A DNA stretch of 64,000 nt from Rhizobium sp. Pop5 (GCF_024721175.1 NZ_CP099399.1:248001-312000), one strand, 5' to 3'; counted from the stretch's first letter, positions 52,294 through 62,321 are shown. Notes: generated from the sequence alone by a model not told the origin. Program-made: numbers and translations.

Positions 52294-54333
52294 CTATTCG
52301 GCCGGCGCCGGTATCGCGGCCGGCGAACCCTGTCGTTGAAGCCGGTCGGCGACCAGCATCGACAGCATCATTTCTACCAGGCCGTTCGCACCACCCTTCT
52401 CGCCGCCGCCACCGCCGACCTGGATCTGCGGCACAAGCGGCAGCCTGCCGTTCTCGATCGCTTCGGCAAATCGCATCAGCACCTGCGAATTGAGCTGGTA
52501 GTCCGGACCGCCGAAGGCCGCGACCTTCTTCTCGGTGGCTTCGGCTTCCGCCAGGCCGACAGCGCGCACCTTCTGGGCGTCGGCGAGACCGGTCGCCTTG
52601 ATGCGCTCGGCATCGGCAAGGGCGATCGCCTTGATCCGGTCGGCTTCGCCGAGGCCTGCGAGCCGGACCTTTTCCGCTTCGGCCTTGGCGGTGACCTGAA
52701 TGGTCTCGGCCTGCTGGCGCGTGCGGGCAAGCTGCGCCTTACCTTCGTTTTCGCTGATCTCGATGGCGAGCGCCGAGGTCGTGATCTTCGCCTGCTGTTC
52801 GGCCAGCGCCTCTTTCTCGCGCAGCGTCCGCTCCTGGATTGCCGCGGTTTCCTGCAGCCTATAGGTTTCGACCTTTTCGACCGCGATCTGGCGTTCGCGC
52901 AACTGGATCAGGATCTGCTCGATGCTGTTCTGGTTATTGAGGGCGCGCGGCGTGCCGATCAGCACTTCCTGCAGTTCGAGACTGTAAGAGGCGAACTTCT
53001 CGCGCATTTCCTCGCCTGATTTGCGCTGGATTTCGCTACGCTCCTGTAAGAGTTCGATCAGCGTCTTGGTCTGGGCGATGTTCTTGAAATAAGCCGAGAC
53101 CATCGGATCGAGCGTCTGCTCGACCAGCCGCTTGATATCGCCGAAGCGCTGCACGACCAGCGGTGCCTTCATGTAGTCGATATGCACGACGACCGAGAGC
53201 GGCAGGACCGGCTCGAAGGCATCCCTGGTGATCAGCGACACTTCCGAAAGGTTCTCGTCGAGGCGATGTTCACCGAACTGCTCCTTCGTCCATTTGAGCA
53301 CGAAGTTGGTTGTCGGCACGATGACGATATTGCCCGCATAGGTGTTGAACGCATATTTGCCCGGCAGAAGCGGTGTCGACCACACGCCGCGTGAACCGCG
53401 TTCGACCAGTTCGCCATGCCTGTAGGACTGGCCTGAGATATCCGCACTGCGCCGGCCGGTATAAGAAACGACGACACCGACGGTGCCGACGTCGATGATC
53501 GTCTTCTCCACAAGTTCGACCGTCGCGAAAATACGGTTGAGAAAGTAGCTGCCATCAGCAAGCACCTGCAGCTGACGGCCGCGATAGCCGCCGGCATGGA
53601 GGAATTTCTCGGGATCCTGGAAGTTGTTGTGGAAGTTCGGGTCTCTGGGGTCATTGGCAACCGTCGGCGCAATAATCTCGCCGTCCGGCAGCGCCGGACC
53701 GTCATGGATGGTGACGATGCCGATCAAGTCCTCGGCGTCACGAATGACGACGGGCTCGAACCCTTCCCGCTCCGCGATCATCGCCGACATGTCCAAAAAC
53801 AGCTTCTGTTCGGAGGCGCCGAGGTTCACCGAATAGTTCGACTGCGCTGTGAGCACGATGAATTGCGCGAGGTTGATGGCATAGGTGCCTTCGCGCAGGA
53901 TCTTGCGCTGCGGACCCTTTTGGCCGCCCTTTTCCAGAAAGGCGCGCACGTCCTGGAAGTCGTCGGCTTCGGTATTCGACGCCAATGTTTGGGTGGGCGG
54001 CAGCGGATTGCCATCGCGGGCGAAGACGTAGCCGATCTGGCCCTGCGGAATGGTCACCAGATTGGCGCGATGCATCGAATACTGGAACGGCATGAAGAAA
54101 TGCAGGCCGCCGCGCACGACTTCCGGCTGGAAACCGGCCTCGCCGTTCAGTGCGATGAACCCATTCTCCACGGAGCCCCGGAAGCTCCACAGCTTCTCGA
54201 GGATGCCGAGCCTGTCGTTCGGGATGTAGCGGATGACGCCGCTCCACCAGAACAGAGTTGCCAGCACGATGAGGAAGACGACGAATTCGATCGCCCGCCA
54301 TTCCATCGGACTGAGATATTGTACGGTGTCCAT
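52294..54333 (-). CDS. SPFH/flotillin-like membrane protein
   Basis: 679 aa from the ATG at 54333 (GAGGAG upstream). One N-terminal membrane helix (AIEFVVFLIVLATLFWWSGV), an extended SPFH/Band-7 domain, then a long Ala/Glu-rich helical tail from about residue 480 (RQIAVEKVETYRLQETAAIQ). Near residues 560-605 there are four 11-residue repeats of the type GLxxAxxxKAx, a hendecad coiled-coil pattern as in flotillins. It ends with a Gly-rich linker and short hydrophobic tail. Flotillins scaffold membrane domains. No NfeD partner is adjacent. Confidence 0.85.
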   Translation of the reverse strand: MDTVQYLSPMEWRAIEFVVFLIVLATLFWWSGVIRYIPNDRLGILEKLWSFRGSVENGFIALNGEAGFQPEVVRGGLHFFMPFQYSMHRANLVTIPQGQIGYVFARDGNPLPPTQTLASNTEADDFQDVRAFLEKGGQKGPQRKILREGTYAINLAQFIVLTAQSNYSVNLGASEQKLFLDMSAMIAEREGFEPVVIRDAEDLIGIVTIHDGPALPDGEIIAPTVANDPRDPNFHNNFQDPEKFLHAGGYRGRQLQVLADGSYFLNRIFATVELVEKTIIDVGTVGVVVSYTGRRSADISGQSYRHGELVERGSRGVWSTPLLPGKYAFNTYAGNIVIVPTTNFVLKWTKEQFGEHRLDENLSEVSLITRDAFEPVLPLSVVVHIDYMKAPLVVQRFGDIKRLVEQTLDPMVSAYFKNIAQTKTLIELLQERSEIQRKSGEEMREKFASYSLELQEVLIGTPRALNNQNSIEQILIQLRERQIAVEKVETYRLQETAAIQERTLREKEALAEQQAKITTSALAIEISENEGKAQLARTRQQAETIQVTAKAEAEKVRLAGLGEADRIKAIALADAERIKATGLADAQKVRAVGLAEAEATEKKVAAFGGPDYQLNSQVLMRFAEAIENGRLPLVPQIQVGGGGGEKGGANGLVEMMLSMLVADRLQRQGSPAAIPAPAE

Positions 54334-54746
54334 GTTTTTCTCCTCTGGGCGCACGGGTTCGTCCACCCGACGGCCGCCCGGTCGGTTGTTGGTTGATAAG
54401 ACGGGGAGATTACGCGCCTATGCGTGCGGCGCACGAAGGGTGTCGCGCACGTCTGGGCTGCTCATTGTTTGGGAAAATGACCGCGCATCCCGAGTCCCCA
54501 CCGAGGGACGGCGTGGTCGTGAGTATCTCACATCGGAATTGCCTTGATGGACATAACGACGAAGGACGTAGGGATTGCGCCTATAGGTTTAAAGATGTTC
54601 GCTGCGGAAATCAGGCAAGTACTTCCAGAGATTTCGATATTTCGAGCATTCGATTCTACTGAATTATCCCTTTTCCGCTCGATTGTTTCGGGAAGTATTC
54701 TCGCGCGAGGCATCCGCCAGGTTTGCAGAGACCGCGCAAGGCAGCG
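54334..54746. other. Intergenic region between SPFH and ROK genes
   Basis: 413 bp, moderately lower GC. A plus-strand 89-codon frame (54544-54813) runs into the antisense of the ROK gene and has no recognised content. Nothing else seen. Confidence 0.4.
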
Positions 54747-55898
54747 TCACAAAACCGTTTCGAATAGCGGGATCAAGGCTGCGCCGATAGCACCAGGGGC
54801 ATCGGCGACCTGAGCCACCGCAAGGCGGGGAACATCACGCAGGACGCCATGCCGAGGCAGATTGTTGAACTCGGTCCGTTCGATGAGCATATTTGCCAAT
54901 GAATGCGGAAGCTCGCCGCCAAGGACGATCAAAGCCGGGTCGAAGACCGCGCAGATCGCATTGATAGCGCGATTGTGCGCAGGCATGACGCGGTCGACCC
55001 ACTCCGCAACGCCGTCCCATTCCACCAGTGCCTCGTTTCTCAAATCCTTCAGCGTTAGATCCGCGCGCCCCTTGGCACGGAGCTGTTGGAGCAGGAGGCT
55101 GAGGGCGGGGCGATCGTCGTAATCCTGGCGCCCGAAGAGAACGGAAAATTCGCCGGCGTTGCCGAAGCTGCCGCGAAACGGCATGCCTCCGCAGACGAGG
55201 CCGCCGCCATATCCGTGGAGATGGGCGATATAGGCGAAATCCGCGACGTCGCGGCCGACACCGAAAATGGCTTCCGCCAAAGCGGCGGTTCTGGCCACAT
55301 TGTCCGCCCAGACCGGTAGCCCGAGTTGCTCCCCAAGCACAGGCGCCAGATCGATCAACGACCAATGAGCGAGCGGGAGAGGGCAGTTGAACGCCGTGTC
55401 CAGCATGCGATGGCCGCTGACCGCGAGGCCGACCCCGAGCACGTCGCGCCGCGTGGCTCCGCGACGGGCAAGAAGCTCCTCGACGGCGGCATGGATCCGC
55501 TCCATCTCCACGGCGAGCGACGATCCCTCCTGCGGAATTTCCATGTTTTCCAAAGGCTCTCCGAAACCCATGAGGCAGAGGCCGATCGAACCGACGTTGA
55601 CGGAAATGCCGAGCGTCAGACACCAGTCCTTGCGAAGCTTGAGCTCCGGGCTAGGAGGGCCGGGGCGGCGGGTTTCCGATGGGGAAAAAATGATCATTCC
55701 ACGGTCGTGAAGCCGCCCGACGATTCTGTGCAGAGATTGCTGGGTCAGCTCGAGCGGCTCGGTCAGGTCGGAACGTTCGATCCCCGGGGATTTCCAGATC
55801 AGCCGCAAAAGGTCCCGCTCATTGCGGGAAGCCACCCGCGCAGGTTGCAAATCCCGCAAAAAATGAGTCGCAACATGGTCTAATGGAACGTACTTCAT
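54747..55898 (-). CDS. ROK-family transcriptional regulator (NagC/XylR type)
   Basis: 383 aa. N-terminal winged helix-turn-helix (RLIWKSPGIERSDLTEPLEL, TQQSLHRIVGRL) followed by a ROK sugar-kinase-like domain with the glucose-type loop FGNAGEFSVLFG. The Cys-rich zinc motif of classic ROK proteins is not evident. The ATP-site residues appear degenerate, as usual in regulators. Monocistronic; the neighbouring sugar operon has its own LacI protein, so its target is unclear. Confidence 0.88.
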   Translation of the reverse strand: MKYVPLDHVATHFLRDLQPARVASRNERDLLRLIWKSPGIERSDLTEPLELTQQSLHRIVGRLHDRGMIIFSPSETRRPGPPSPELKLRKDWCLTLGISVNVGSIGLCLMGFGEPLENMEIPQEGSSLAVEMERIHAAVEELLARRGATRRDVLGVGLAVSGHRMLDTAFNCPLPLAHWSLIDLAPVLGEQLGLPVWADNVARTAALAEAIFGVGRDVADFAYIAHLHGYGGGLVCGGMPFRGSFGNAGEFSVLFGRQDYDDRPALSLLLQQLRAKGRADLTLKDLRNEALVEWDGVAEWVDRVMPAHNRAINAICAVFDPALIVLGGELPHSLANMLIERTEFNNLPRHGVLRDVPRLAVAQVADAPGAIGAALIPLFETVL

Positions 55899-56129
55899 TT
55901 TTGAATCGTTTTGATTTACACTGCAGGTGTGAAAACTGCTGGAGGAGTGCTTTACTTTCTATTAAATCGAGTGTCGATCCCCAATTTTAGGCCCTGCTTA
56001 TCTCATCGAGACCGGTCAAGCCAGACGAGATGACGGCATTTCGCAGGAACGAGGAGTCGGTGTCCGAGTGGGGGATAGACGAGGGCGATTGGGTCTGCAG
56101 GTTGTGGAAGACAGAAAGAGCCAAGCTTC

Positions 56130-57191
56130 ATGGTGTGGTTGAGATCTCAGAATTCAATGCGCGCTCGCGAGCGTGATTACGGCTTCGCACCGACGCATGA
56201 CGGCGATGACTTCGAGTCGATGGTGCAAGCCTTTACCGCAGGCTATGGCGTCTTCGGCGCAAAACCGCTGGGCGATGACCGGGCTTTTGCCTGGGCAACG
56301 GATTTGAGAACGAGTGGAACGCTTACGGTGGCTCATTCGGCCTTTCAGAGTCCCTGGCAAGTTCGAACGCTCGACGAGACCCCACAACACCTTGCGTTCT
56401 ACATTCCGCACACGGGATCCGTCCAAGTGAGCGTTGGCAAAAGAGTGGTCGAAGGTGGAGCGGGCCGTATCATTATCGCCAACAATCATGAGGTTGGCGA
56501 TCGCGTTATTCAAGGCGAACCGCACCGTTCGGACTGTCTTTGCCTGGATTGGAAAGTAGTGAGGCGAACGCTCTTTTCGCTCCTGGAAACGCCGACCCTC
56601 GAGTCGCTTGACCTTGAGCCCGTCGTGGATCTGGCAACGCCGTCGGGCCGGCTTATCGGCAACCTGGCGCAGACCATCGTGCAGGGCATGCGCAATGGCG
56701 GCCCGCTTCTGTCCTCGCCGCTCGCGGTATCGACGATGAGCGAAACGCTGGCCGACCTTGTGATCCGATTTGCCCAACATCGTCTTTCCGGTCACTTCCA
56801 AAAAAGGAAGGTGTCGGAGGTCGCTCCATGGCATGTCCGGCGCGCCATCGACTATATGCACGCCAATATTGCCGAGCCTTTCACCATGTCGATGGTGGCC
56901 GATGAAGTCGGGATTTCACTCCGCGCGCTGCAGACGGGCTTCAAGGCCTTCAGGGGAACGTCACCGGGCGCTTACCTACGCACGATCAGATTGAAAGCCG
57001 TTCACGACCAACTGCGAGATCCATTTAACCAGCAAACGCTTCGCGATATCTGCACTATGTGGGGTTTCTTCCATGCGGGCAGGTTTTCTGCGATCTACCG
57101 CAGTGCATTTGGGGAAAGCCCGAGGGATACGCGCTTGCGTGCCACCTTCAGCTCTGCTTCCACGGCACAAGCCTTCAGCGCGTCACTGTGA
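56130..57191 (+). CDS. AraC-family transcriptional regulator
   Basis: 353 aa. An N-terminal AraC-binding-like domain (about 45-210; AFYIPHTGSVQVSV, IIIANNHEVGDRV) precedes a C-terminal double helix-turn-helix: HVRRAIDYMHANIAEPFTMS, VADEVGISLRALQTGF, and LRDICTMWGFFHAGRFSAIY with SAFGESP. The ATG at 56130 has AAGAG upstream; an ATG at 56157 is possible. It stands 230 bp from the divergent ROK gene and 210 bp before the beta-helix gene, which may be its target. Confidence 0.9.
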   Translation: MVWLRSQNSMRARERDYGFAPTHDGDDFESMVQAFTAGYGVFGAKPLGDDRAFAWATDLRTSGTLTVAHSAFQSPWQVRTLDETPQHLAFYIPHTGSVQVSVGKRVVEGGAGRIIIANNHEVGDRVIQGEPHRSDCLCLDWKVVRRTLFSLLETPTLESLDLEPVVDLATPSGRLIGNLAQTIVQGMRNGGPLLSSPLAVSTMSETLADLVIRFAQHRLSGHFQKRKVSEVAPWHVRRAIDYMHANIAEPFTMSMVADEVGISLRALQTGFKAFRGTSPGAYLRTIRLKAVHDQLRDPFNQQTLRDICTMWGFFHAGRFSAIYRSAFGESPRDTRLRATFSSASTAQAFSASL

Positions 57192-57195
57192 CGTA

Positions 57196-57213
57196 GGGCC
57201 GCGAATGCGGCCC
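57196..57213 (+). terminator. Hairpin after the AraC-family gene
   Basis: GGGCCGC (57196-57202) pairs with GCGGCCC (57207-57213), loop GAAT, 4 nt after the stop. Followed by ATGTTCT with a few Ts. Likely terminator. Confidence 0.5.
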
Positions 57214-57401
57214 ATGTTCTGAAAAACCTCTGGTCCAGCGAGGCGCGAGGGTCTTGATCGCTCCCGCAGGCTTAAAGACGTTGGTCCTGGCAAAAAAGGC
57301 AGGGCGGAACGACCTCCGCGCAATCGACCGGACAGGATCGTCAAATTCCTGCCACACCCCCCTCATTAATCTTGCGCTGCAACCGTTCGAATGGAGATCC
57401 G

Positions 57402-58547
57402 ATGCCCGCGATCCTGCGAAAGAAAGCCCACGGCGTTTCGACGCGAGGGCAAGTCATCGACGGCGCCCCGGATATCGGCCTTGCCTATCAGGTCTTCTCC
57501 GACACGGTGGTGGAGGATGTCGTCGTCAAGAATTCTCCTCGCGGCTTCAAATTTCACAATGGCAAGAACCTCGTCGTCAGACGTTGCGAGACCGAGAATG
57601 TGGTGGGCGACGGCATTTACCTGACGAAGACGTCGAATGTGTTGCTGGAGAACAACCGCATCGGGGCGGCACCGGGACAGGGTGCCGACTGCTGCCAGTT
57701 CGCCTATCAAAACAAGGACAACAATATCAGCTCCGACATCGTGATCAGGGGCAATCTCTTCCTTCAATCGCCGACCAGCACGTCGAACAAGGGCGCCTTG
57801 GTGTGCGACAAAACGCAAAATTACCTCGTTGAATACAACTACATCGGGGGGAAGAATTTCTCCTTTTCGTCGATCGGGGACGATGCCGTCGTGCGCAGCA
57901 ACATCATGCGTGACGGCAGGATGAACGACTATTCGTTCGGCTATGGCATCGGCGACAAGGTCGATCACGCCGGGCATCATATTTACGACAACTGGATCGA
58001 GAACAGCAATCGCGGGGTGAGCCTCAGCGGGTTTTCGGACCAGGAACTGGCTTTTCGCAGGGACATAGATATCCACGACAACGTGATCAGCGAATGCGAC
58101 ATTGCATTCTTCGCCAATCGGCCGTGGTCGGGCAGTCTCCGGCGCAACATATTTCTGCGATGCAAGCAGGAGGTTGTCCTCAGAGGAAATGGCGAGGCGA
58201 CTGCGGGAAAAGTCGAGGACAATTATTTTAACGACGGCAGTTTCCTGAATGTCACCGCGCCGCCGCTTCGTTTCAGATCGGACGGAAAGGCATCCGTGGC
58301 CTCAGGCGAATGGACATCCGAACCCGACGAGATCCGTATCCAGTGGCGTGACAAGGGGATCGATATCCCCGGCGCCAACCGCCCCTCCATTGCGGTGGAG
58401 CCCGGAATGGAATTGTCATGCGTTCTGCTGGCACGCAAGGAGCAGAACTGGATGCTTGCGGTCGCCGAAACCGTCTATGACCAGTTCACGCCACGCGCCT
58501 GGCAGGAGAAAAAGCTGCCCTGGCAGAAGCGCTATCTTTCGATTTAA
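57402..58547 (+). CDS. Right-handed parallel beta-helix repeat protein
   Basis: 381 aa from the ATG at 57402 (GGAG upstream). It contains repeating short beta-strand units with Asn/Val ladders: VVEDVVVKNSPRGFKFHNGK, LVVRRCETENVVGDGIYL, VLLENNRIG, IVIRGNLFL, YLVEYNYIGG, HIYDNWIENSNRGVSLSG, IDIHDNVISECDIAFFA. This is the pectate-lyase/NosD-like beta-helix fold seen in polysaccharide lyases and binding proteins. No signal peptide is visible. Polysaccharide substrate and catalytic residues cannot be assigned. Possibly controlled by the AraC protein upstream. Confidence 0.75.
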   Translation: MPAILRKKAHGVSTRGQVIDGAPDIGLAYQVFSDTVVEDVVVKNSPRGFKFHNGKNLVVRRCETENVVGDGIYLTKTSNVLLENNRIGAAPGQGADCCQFAYQNKDNNISSDIVIRGNLFLQSPTSTSNKGALVCDKTQNYLVEYNYIGGKNFSFSSIGDDAVVRSNIMRDGRMNDYSFGYGIGDKVDHAGHHIYDNWIENSNRGVSLSGFSDQELAFRRDIDIHDNVISECDIAFFANRPWSGSLRRNIFLRCKQEVVLRGNGEATAGKVEDNYFNDGSFLNVTAPPLRFRSDGKASVASGEWTSEPDEIRIQWRDKGIDIPGANRPSIAVEPGMELSCVLLARKEQNWMLAVAETVYDQFTPRAWQEKKLPWQKRYLSI

Positions 58548-58586
58548 GCGGCATATTGCCTGGCAATAGTATGCGCCTGCCACCCG

Positions 58587-58793
58587 TCACCCGTCTTGGG
58601 CATTCGGAAGCCGTGGCGATGGGCTGAGATCGAAGCTCGAAAACCATCCCGGCGGGCCATTTTCCTGTGCGTCTGGAGACAGGAAAAAGCCTGAGAATTT
58701 CCCATAGCAGACCGCGAGGCCAAAGAATATGACAAGCCCAACAGCAATGCGTGTCGCGCGTCTTACATCTTCTCTTTCCACCGAGCGCTCCAT
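58587..58793 (-). CDS. Small predicted membrane protein
   Basis: 68 aa with one clear hydrophobic span (IAVGLVIFFGLAVCYGKF, about residues 16-33) after a charged N-terminus, and a Pro/Ser-rich tail. GGAG-like purines precede the ATG. No family recognised. It could be real but is short and lies in an otherwise gene-free stretch. Confidence 0.4.
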   Translation of the reverse strand: MERSVEREDVRRATRIAVGLVIFFGLAVCYGKFSGFFLSPDAQENGPPGWFSSFDLSPSPRLPNAQDG

Positions 58794-58997
58794 ATCTGCG
58801 AACTCCGCGCCAACCTCAATAATTACAGAACTATGTGGTATGAAATTCTGTCAAGAAGGTGACGCCTAGATCACGCGGCGTTGAACGAAGTCTCCGCAGA
58901 ACCTTGGAAAATCTCGGCCGGAACCAAAAACGGCCTCTTTCCGTTGATAGCCATATCCCGAACCATATCGGCAAAACGACCCGGGCGGCGGACGCAT

Positions 58998-59801
58998 ATG
59001 GCACGTCAAACATTCTGGAAAGGTTATCTCAAACTCTCGCTCGTCACCGCGGCCGTCTCGCTGACGCCGGCTACGACCGAAAGCAACAAGGTCCGTTTCC
59101 ACGTCCTCAATCGGCAGACGAAGAACCGCGTCGAAAGCCGTTATGTCGACAGCGTCACCCATAAGCCCGTGTCGGAGAGAGACCAGGTGAAGGGCTATCC
59201 GCGCGGCGAGGACGATTACGTTCTTCTCGAAGACGAGGAGATCGAGGAGGTCGGGCTCGAAAGCACCCGTACCATCGATATCGACAGTTTCGTGCCGCGC
59301 GGTTCGATCGACTGGATCTGGTACGACAAGCCGCATTTTCTGGCGCCCGAGGACAAGGTCGGCGTGGAGGCCTTCTGCGTCATCCGCGAAGCGATGAAGG
59401 CGAACGACGTCGTCGGCATTGCCCGGCTGGTTCTCTATCGTCGCGAGCGCGCCGTGCTCCTGGAGCCGCAGGGCAAAGGTATTGTCCTCTGGACCCTGCG
59501 CTATGGCGACGAGGTGCGCGAACCGGTGGCGGAACTCGACAGCAAGGCCGAGATCGACAGCAAGCTGCTGTCCCTGATGAAGCAGTTGGTGAAGGAGGAG
59601 ACGAAGGATTGGAGCCCAGACATGGTGCAGGACCCGATCCAGAAGCGCCTGAAGTCGATGATCCGCGCCAAGCAGAAGAGCTTGAAGAAATCAGCACCCG
59701 CCAAAAAGCCGGCCCCGGTGAAATCGACCGGCAATGTCATCAACATCATGGATGCGCTGAAAAAGAGCCTGGCTGCGGAAGGCGGGAGCAAGCCGCGTTA
59801 G
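58998..59801 (+). CDS. ku: Non-homologous end-joining protein Ku (copy A)
   Basis: 267 aa from the ATG at 58998; an upstream frame to 58881 is not family sequence. Ku core: WKGYLKLSLVTAAVSLTPAT, FHVLNRQTKNRVESRYVDS, RDQVKGYPRGEDDYVLLEDE, and a Lys/Pro-rich C-terminus (SAPAKKPAPVKS, then VINIMDALKKSL). Bacterial Ku homodimers ring broken DNA ends and recruit LigD. Convergent with ligD, 5 nt apart. A second, different Ku lies on the other side of ligD, so heterodimers or specialised use are possible. Confidence 0.95.
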   Translation: MARQTFWKGYLKLSLVTAAVSLTPATTESNKVRFHVLNRQTKNRVESRYVDSVTHKPVSERDQVKGYPRGEDDYVLLEDEEIEEVGLESTRTIDIDSFVPRGSIDWIWYDKPHFLAPEDKVGVEAFCVIREAMKANDVVGIARLVLYRRERAVLLEPQGKGIVLWTLRYGDEVREPVAELDSKAEIDSKLLSLMKQLVKEETKDWSPDMVQDPIQKRLKSMIRAKQKSLKKSAPAKKPAPVKSTGNVINIMDALKKSLAAEGGSKPR

Positions 59802-59806
59802 GTTCC

Positions 59807-62320
59807 TTATCGCTTCCTCTTCTTCTCCAACGGCTTCGCCGCTGCAAAGAAGCCCTCCCAGGGATCTCTGGGCAAGGTATTGAGACGCGTTGGCGTATTG
59901 TCCACCGTGAAATAGGCCGGTCCGATATCGGCGCTCAGTTCGTCCCATTCCAGCGGCATCGAGACCGCGGCTCCCGGTCTTGCCCGCGTCGAATAGGGTG
60001 CGACCGCCGTATTTCCGCGCCCGTTGCGGAGATAGTCGATGAAGATTCTCCCGCTGCGCTTGGCCTTGGTCGCCGTTGCGAGATAGTGGTCGGGATCGTC
60101 GGAAGACATGCTGTCGGCAAGCCATTTGGCGAAGGCCTTCACCTCCACCCAACCAGCCTTCGGGGTCAGTGGCGTCACCACGTGCAGTCCTTTGCCGCCC
60201 GACGTCTTGACGAAGGCGGCAAGGCCTTCAGCCTCCAGGCGCTCCTTCAATCCGTAAGCGGCGGCTATCACATTCTCCCATGCCACGTCCGCGCCTGGAT
60301 CGAGATCCATGGTGATCATGTCGGGCTTTTCCCAATTGTCGGTCGTCGCACCCCAGGGATGGATTTCCAGCACCGCGGATTGTACCAGCGCCACGACGCC
60401 ATCGAAATCGGTGATGCGCAGCAGTTTCTCTCCCTGCTTGTCCTTCGGGTCGATGATCTGGCCGATATGCGGGTTCATGCCTTTCCAGGCATGTTTCTGG
60501 AAGAACCGCTGACGGCCGTTGATCCCGTCGGGAAGGCGTAAGAGCGCCAAGGGCCGGTTGACGACATAGGGCGCCATGAAGCGCCACACCTCGGCATAGT
60601 AATTCGCCAGCCCTTCCTTGGTCACGCCTTCATCAGGCCAGTAAATGCGGTCGGCATGAGTGAGCGACACCGCCGATTTCGGCAGTTCGCGCGCCGTCGT
60701 CTTTTCCGTCTCGCGTGTCACGTCCTTGGCGGGCTTGTCTTCGCGCAGACCGCGAAAGGCGGCATGGCGCAGATTGCCGTCGGCCGACCAGGCGCTGAAT
60801 TCCACCTCGGCGACCAATTGGGGTTTCACATAGATCAGCCCGCGCCGCTCCTCTGATGTCAGCTTATCGTCGAAAGAACTCTCGTTTTGCTGAAGCTGCG
60901 ACAGCCTCTCATAGAGCATCTGCGCCGTTGCCGCAGTATATCCGGTGCCGACGCGACCGACATGCTTGAGTTTCCCCTTTTCGTGATAGCCCATCGCCAG
61001 CGAGCCGATCGCATTCTTCATCGATGTCGACCGCACATAGCCGCCGATGACGAATTCCTGCCGATGCGAGCATTTCGATTTGATCCACTCGCCCTTTCGG
61101 CCGGAGATGTATTTGCTGTCGCGCTGTTTAGAGATCACGCCTTCGAGGCTGAGCCGGCAGGCGTGGTCGAGCACCAGTCCGCCGCTTTCGTTGAAATGCG
61201 CGCTGTAGCGCAGCTTTTCGTCATCGCCGGGCAGCAGGGTTTCGAGGAGATGCTTGCGATCGATGAGCGCCGCATTCAGCAAGGCGTGTCCGTCGAGGTA
61301 AAGAAGATCGAAGGCATAGAAGGCGAAACGGTCGTCGCGGCCCGCGCTCAGATCATGCTGAAGTGCGGAGAAATCCGAGGCGCCGGTCTCGCGTTCGACA
61401 ACGATCTCGCCGTCGATCACCGCCGATCGCACCGGCAGGGCGGCGAAGGCATCGAGCACGTCTTTGCCGAATTTTGCCGTCCAGTCGAGCCCGCTGCGGG
61501 TCAGCATCGTGACCTCGCCGTTTTCGATCCTGACTTGCAGGCGATAGCCGTCGAACTTGATCTCGTGGATCCAGCGATCGCCTGCCGGCGGCTTCGGCTT
61601 CAGCCTGGCAAGCGCAGGCTCGATGAAATCCGGCATCGCACCTTTGCGCGCACCTGTCGGCCAGTGTCGTTCCCGAGGTGGTGGGCTTTTTGTTCTGCGC
61701 GGCGGCTTTTCGGTGGACGCCGCCTTGCCGTTCTTCGATTTGGAGCTCCAGGTCGCGTCGGGATTTTCCGCTACCTCTGCGAGTTGCCGGCCGGTCTTGG
61801 CCGATTCCGGCCTCTCGGCGAGGATATCGCCGTCGTGGCGGGCTTCGGCGTCCTCCCCCTTGATCAGCAGCCAGTTCTCTCGCTTTTCGCCGGGCCGGCC
61901 ATGCATGCGCACGAGATGCCAGCGGCCTTTCAGCTTCTCGCCGTCAAGTTCAAATTCCATATGGCCTTTCTGGTAGGCCTTGCGGGCATCGCCATGCGGC
62001 GTCCAGGTGCCGCGATCCCAGACGATGACGGTGCCGCCGCCATATTGTCCCTTCGGGATGATGCCTTCGAAATCGCCATAGGACAGCGGGTGATCCTCGA
62101 CATGCACGGCAAGCCGCTTGTCTTCGGGATTGAGGCTCGGCCCCTTCGTCACCGCCCAGCTCTTAAGCACGCCAGCCATCTCAAGCCGGAAATCATAGTG
62201 CAGCCGGGTCGCATCGTGCTTCTGGATGACGAAGCTGTTGCCGCTGCTGCGGCCCTTGCGGCCGCGCGGTTCGGGGGTCAGCTTGAAGTCGCGCTTGGCC
62301 TGATAGGTTTCGAGAGCCAT
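59807..62320 (-). CDS. ligD: Multifunctional NHEJ DNA ligase LigD (PE-LIG-POL order)
   Basis: 837 aa with all three LigD activities. The phosphoesterase domain occupies about residues 1-170 (FVIQKHDATRLHYDFRLEM, HVEDHPLSYGDFEG). The ATP-dependent ligase domain, about 225-520, has its adenylation motif KFDG at Lys255, with VIDGEIV and EWIKSKC. The primase/polymerase domain, about 550-830, shows THADRIYWPDEGVTK and MDLDPGADVAWE with the metal-binding Asp pair. Domain order is PE-LIG-POL, as in many Proteobacteria, unlike mycobacterial POL-PE-LIG. One nt separates it from the upstream Ku gene. Confidence 0.96.
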   Translation of the reverse strand: MALETYQAKRDFKLTPEPRGRKGRSSGNSFVIQKHDATRLHYDFRLEMAGVLKSWAVTKGPSLNPEDKRLAVHVEDHPLSYGDFEGIIPKGQYGGGTVIVWDRGTWTPHGDARKAYQKGHMEFELDGEKLKGRWHLVRMHGRPGEKRENWLLIKGEDAEARHDGDILAERPESAKTGRQLAEVAENPDATWSSKSKNGKAASTEKPPRRTKSPPPRERHWPTGARKGAMPDFIEPALARLKPKPPAGDRWIHEIKFDGYRLQVRIENGEVTMLTRSGLDWTAKFGKDVLDAFAALPVRSAVIDGEIVVERETGASDFSALQHDLSAGRDDRFAFYAFDLLYLDGHALLNAALIDRKHLLETLLPGDDEKLRYSAHFNESGGLVLDHACRLSLEGVISKQRDSKYISGRKGEWIKSKCSHRQEFVIGGYVRSTSMKNAIGSLAMGYHEKGKLKHVGRVGTGYTAATAQMLYERLSQLQQNESSFDDKLTSEERRGLIYVKPQLVAEVEFSAWSADGNLRHAAFRGLREDKPAKDVTRETEKTTARELPKSAVSLTHADRIYWPDEGVTKEGLANYYAEVWRFMAPYVVNRPLALLRLPDGINGRQRFFQKHAWKGMNPHIGQIIDPKDKQGEKLLRITDFDGVVALVQSAVLEIHPWGATTDNWEKPDMITMDLDPGADVAWENVIAAAYGLKERLEAEGLAAFVKTSGGKGLHVVTPLTPKAGWVEVKAFAKWLADSMSSDDPDHYLATATKAKRSGRIFIDYLRNGRGNTAVAPYSTRARPGAAVSMPLEWDELSADIGPAYFTVDNTPTRLNTLPRDPWEGFFAAAKPLEKKRKR

Positions 62321-62321
62321 C

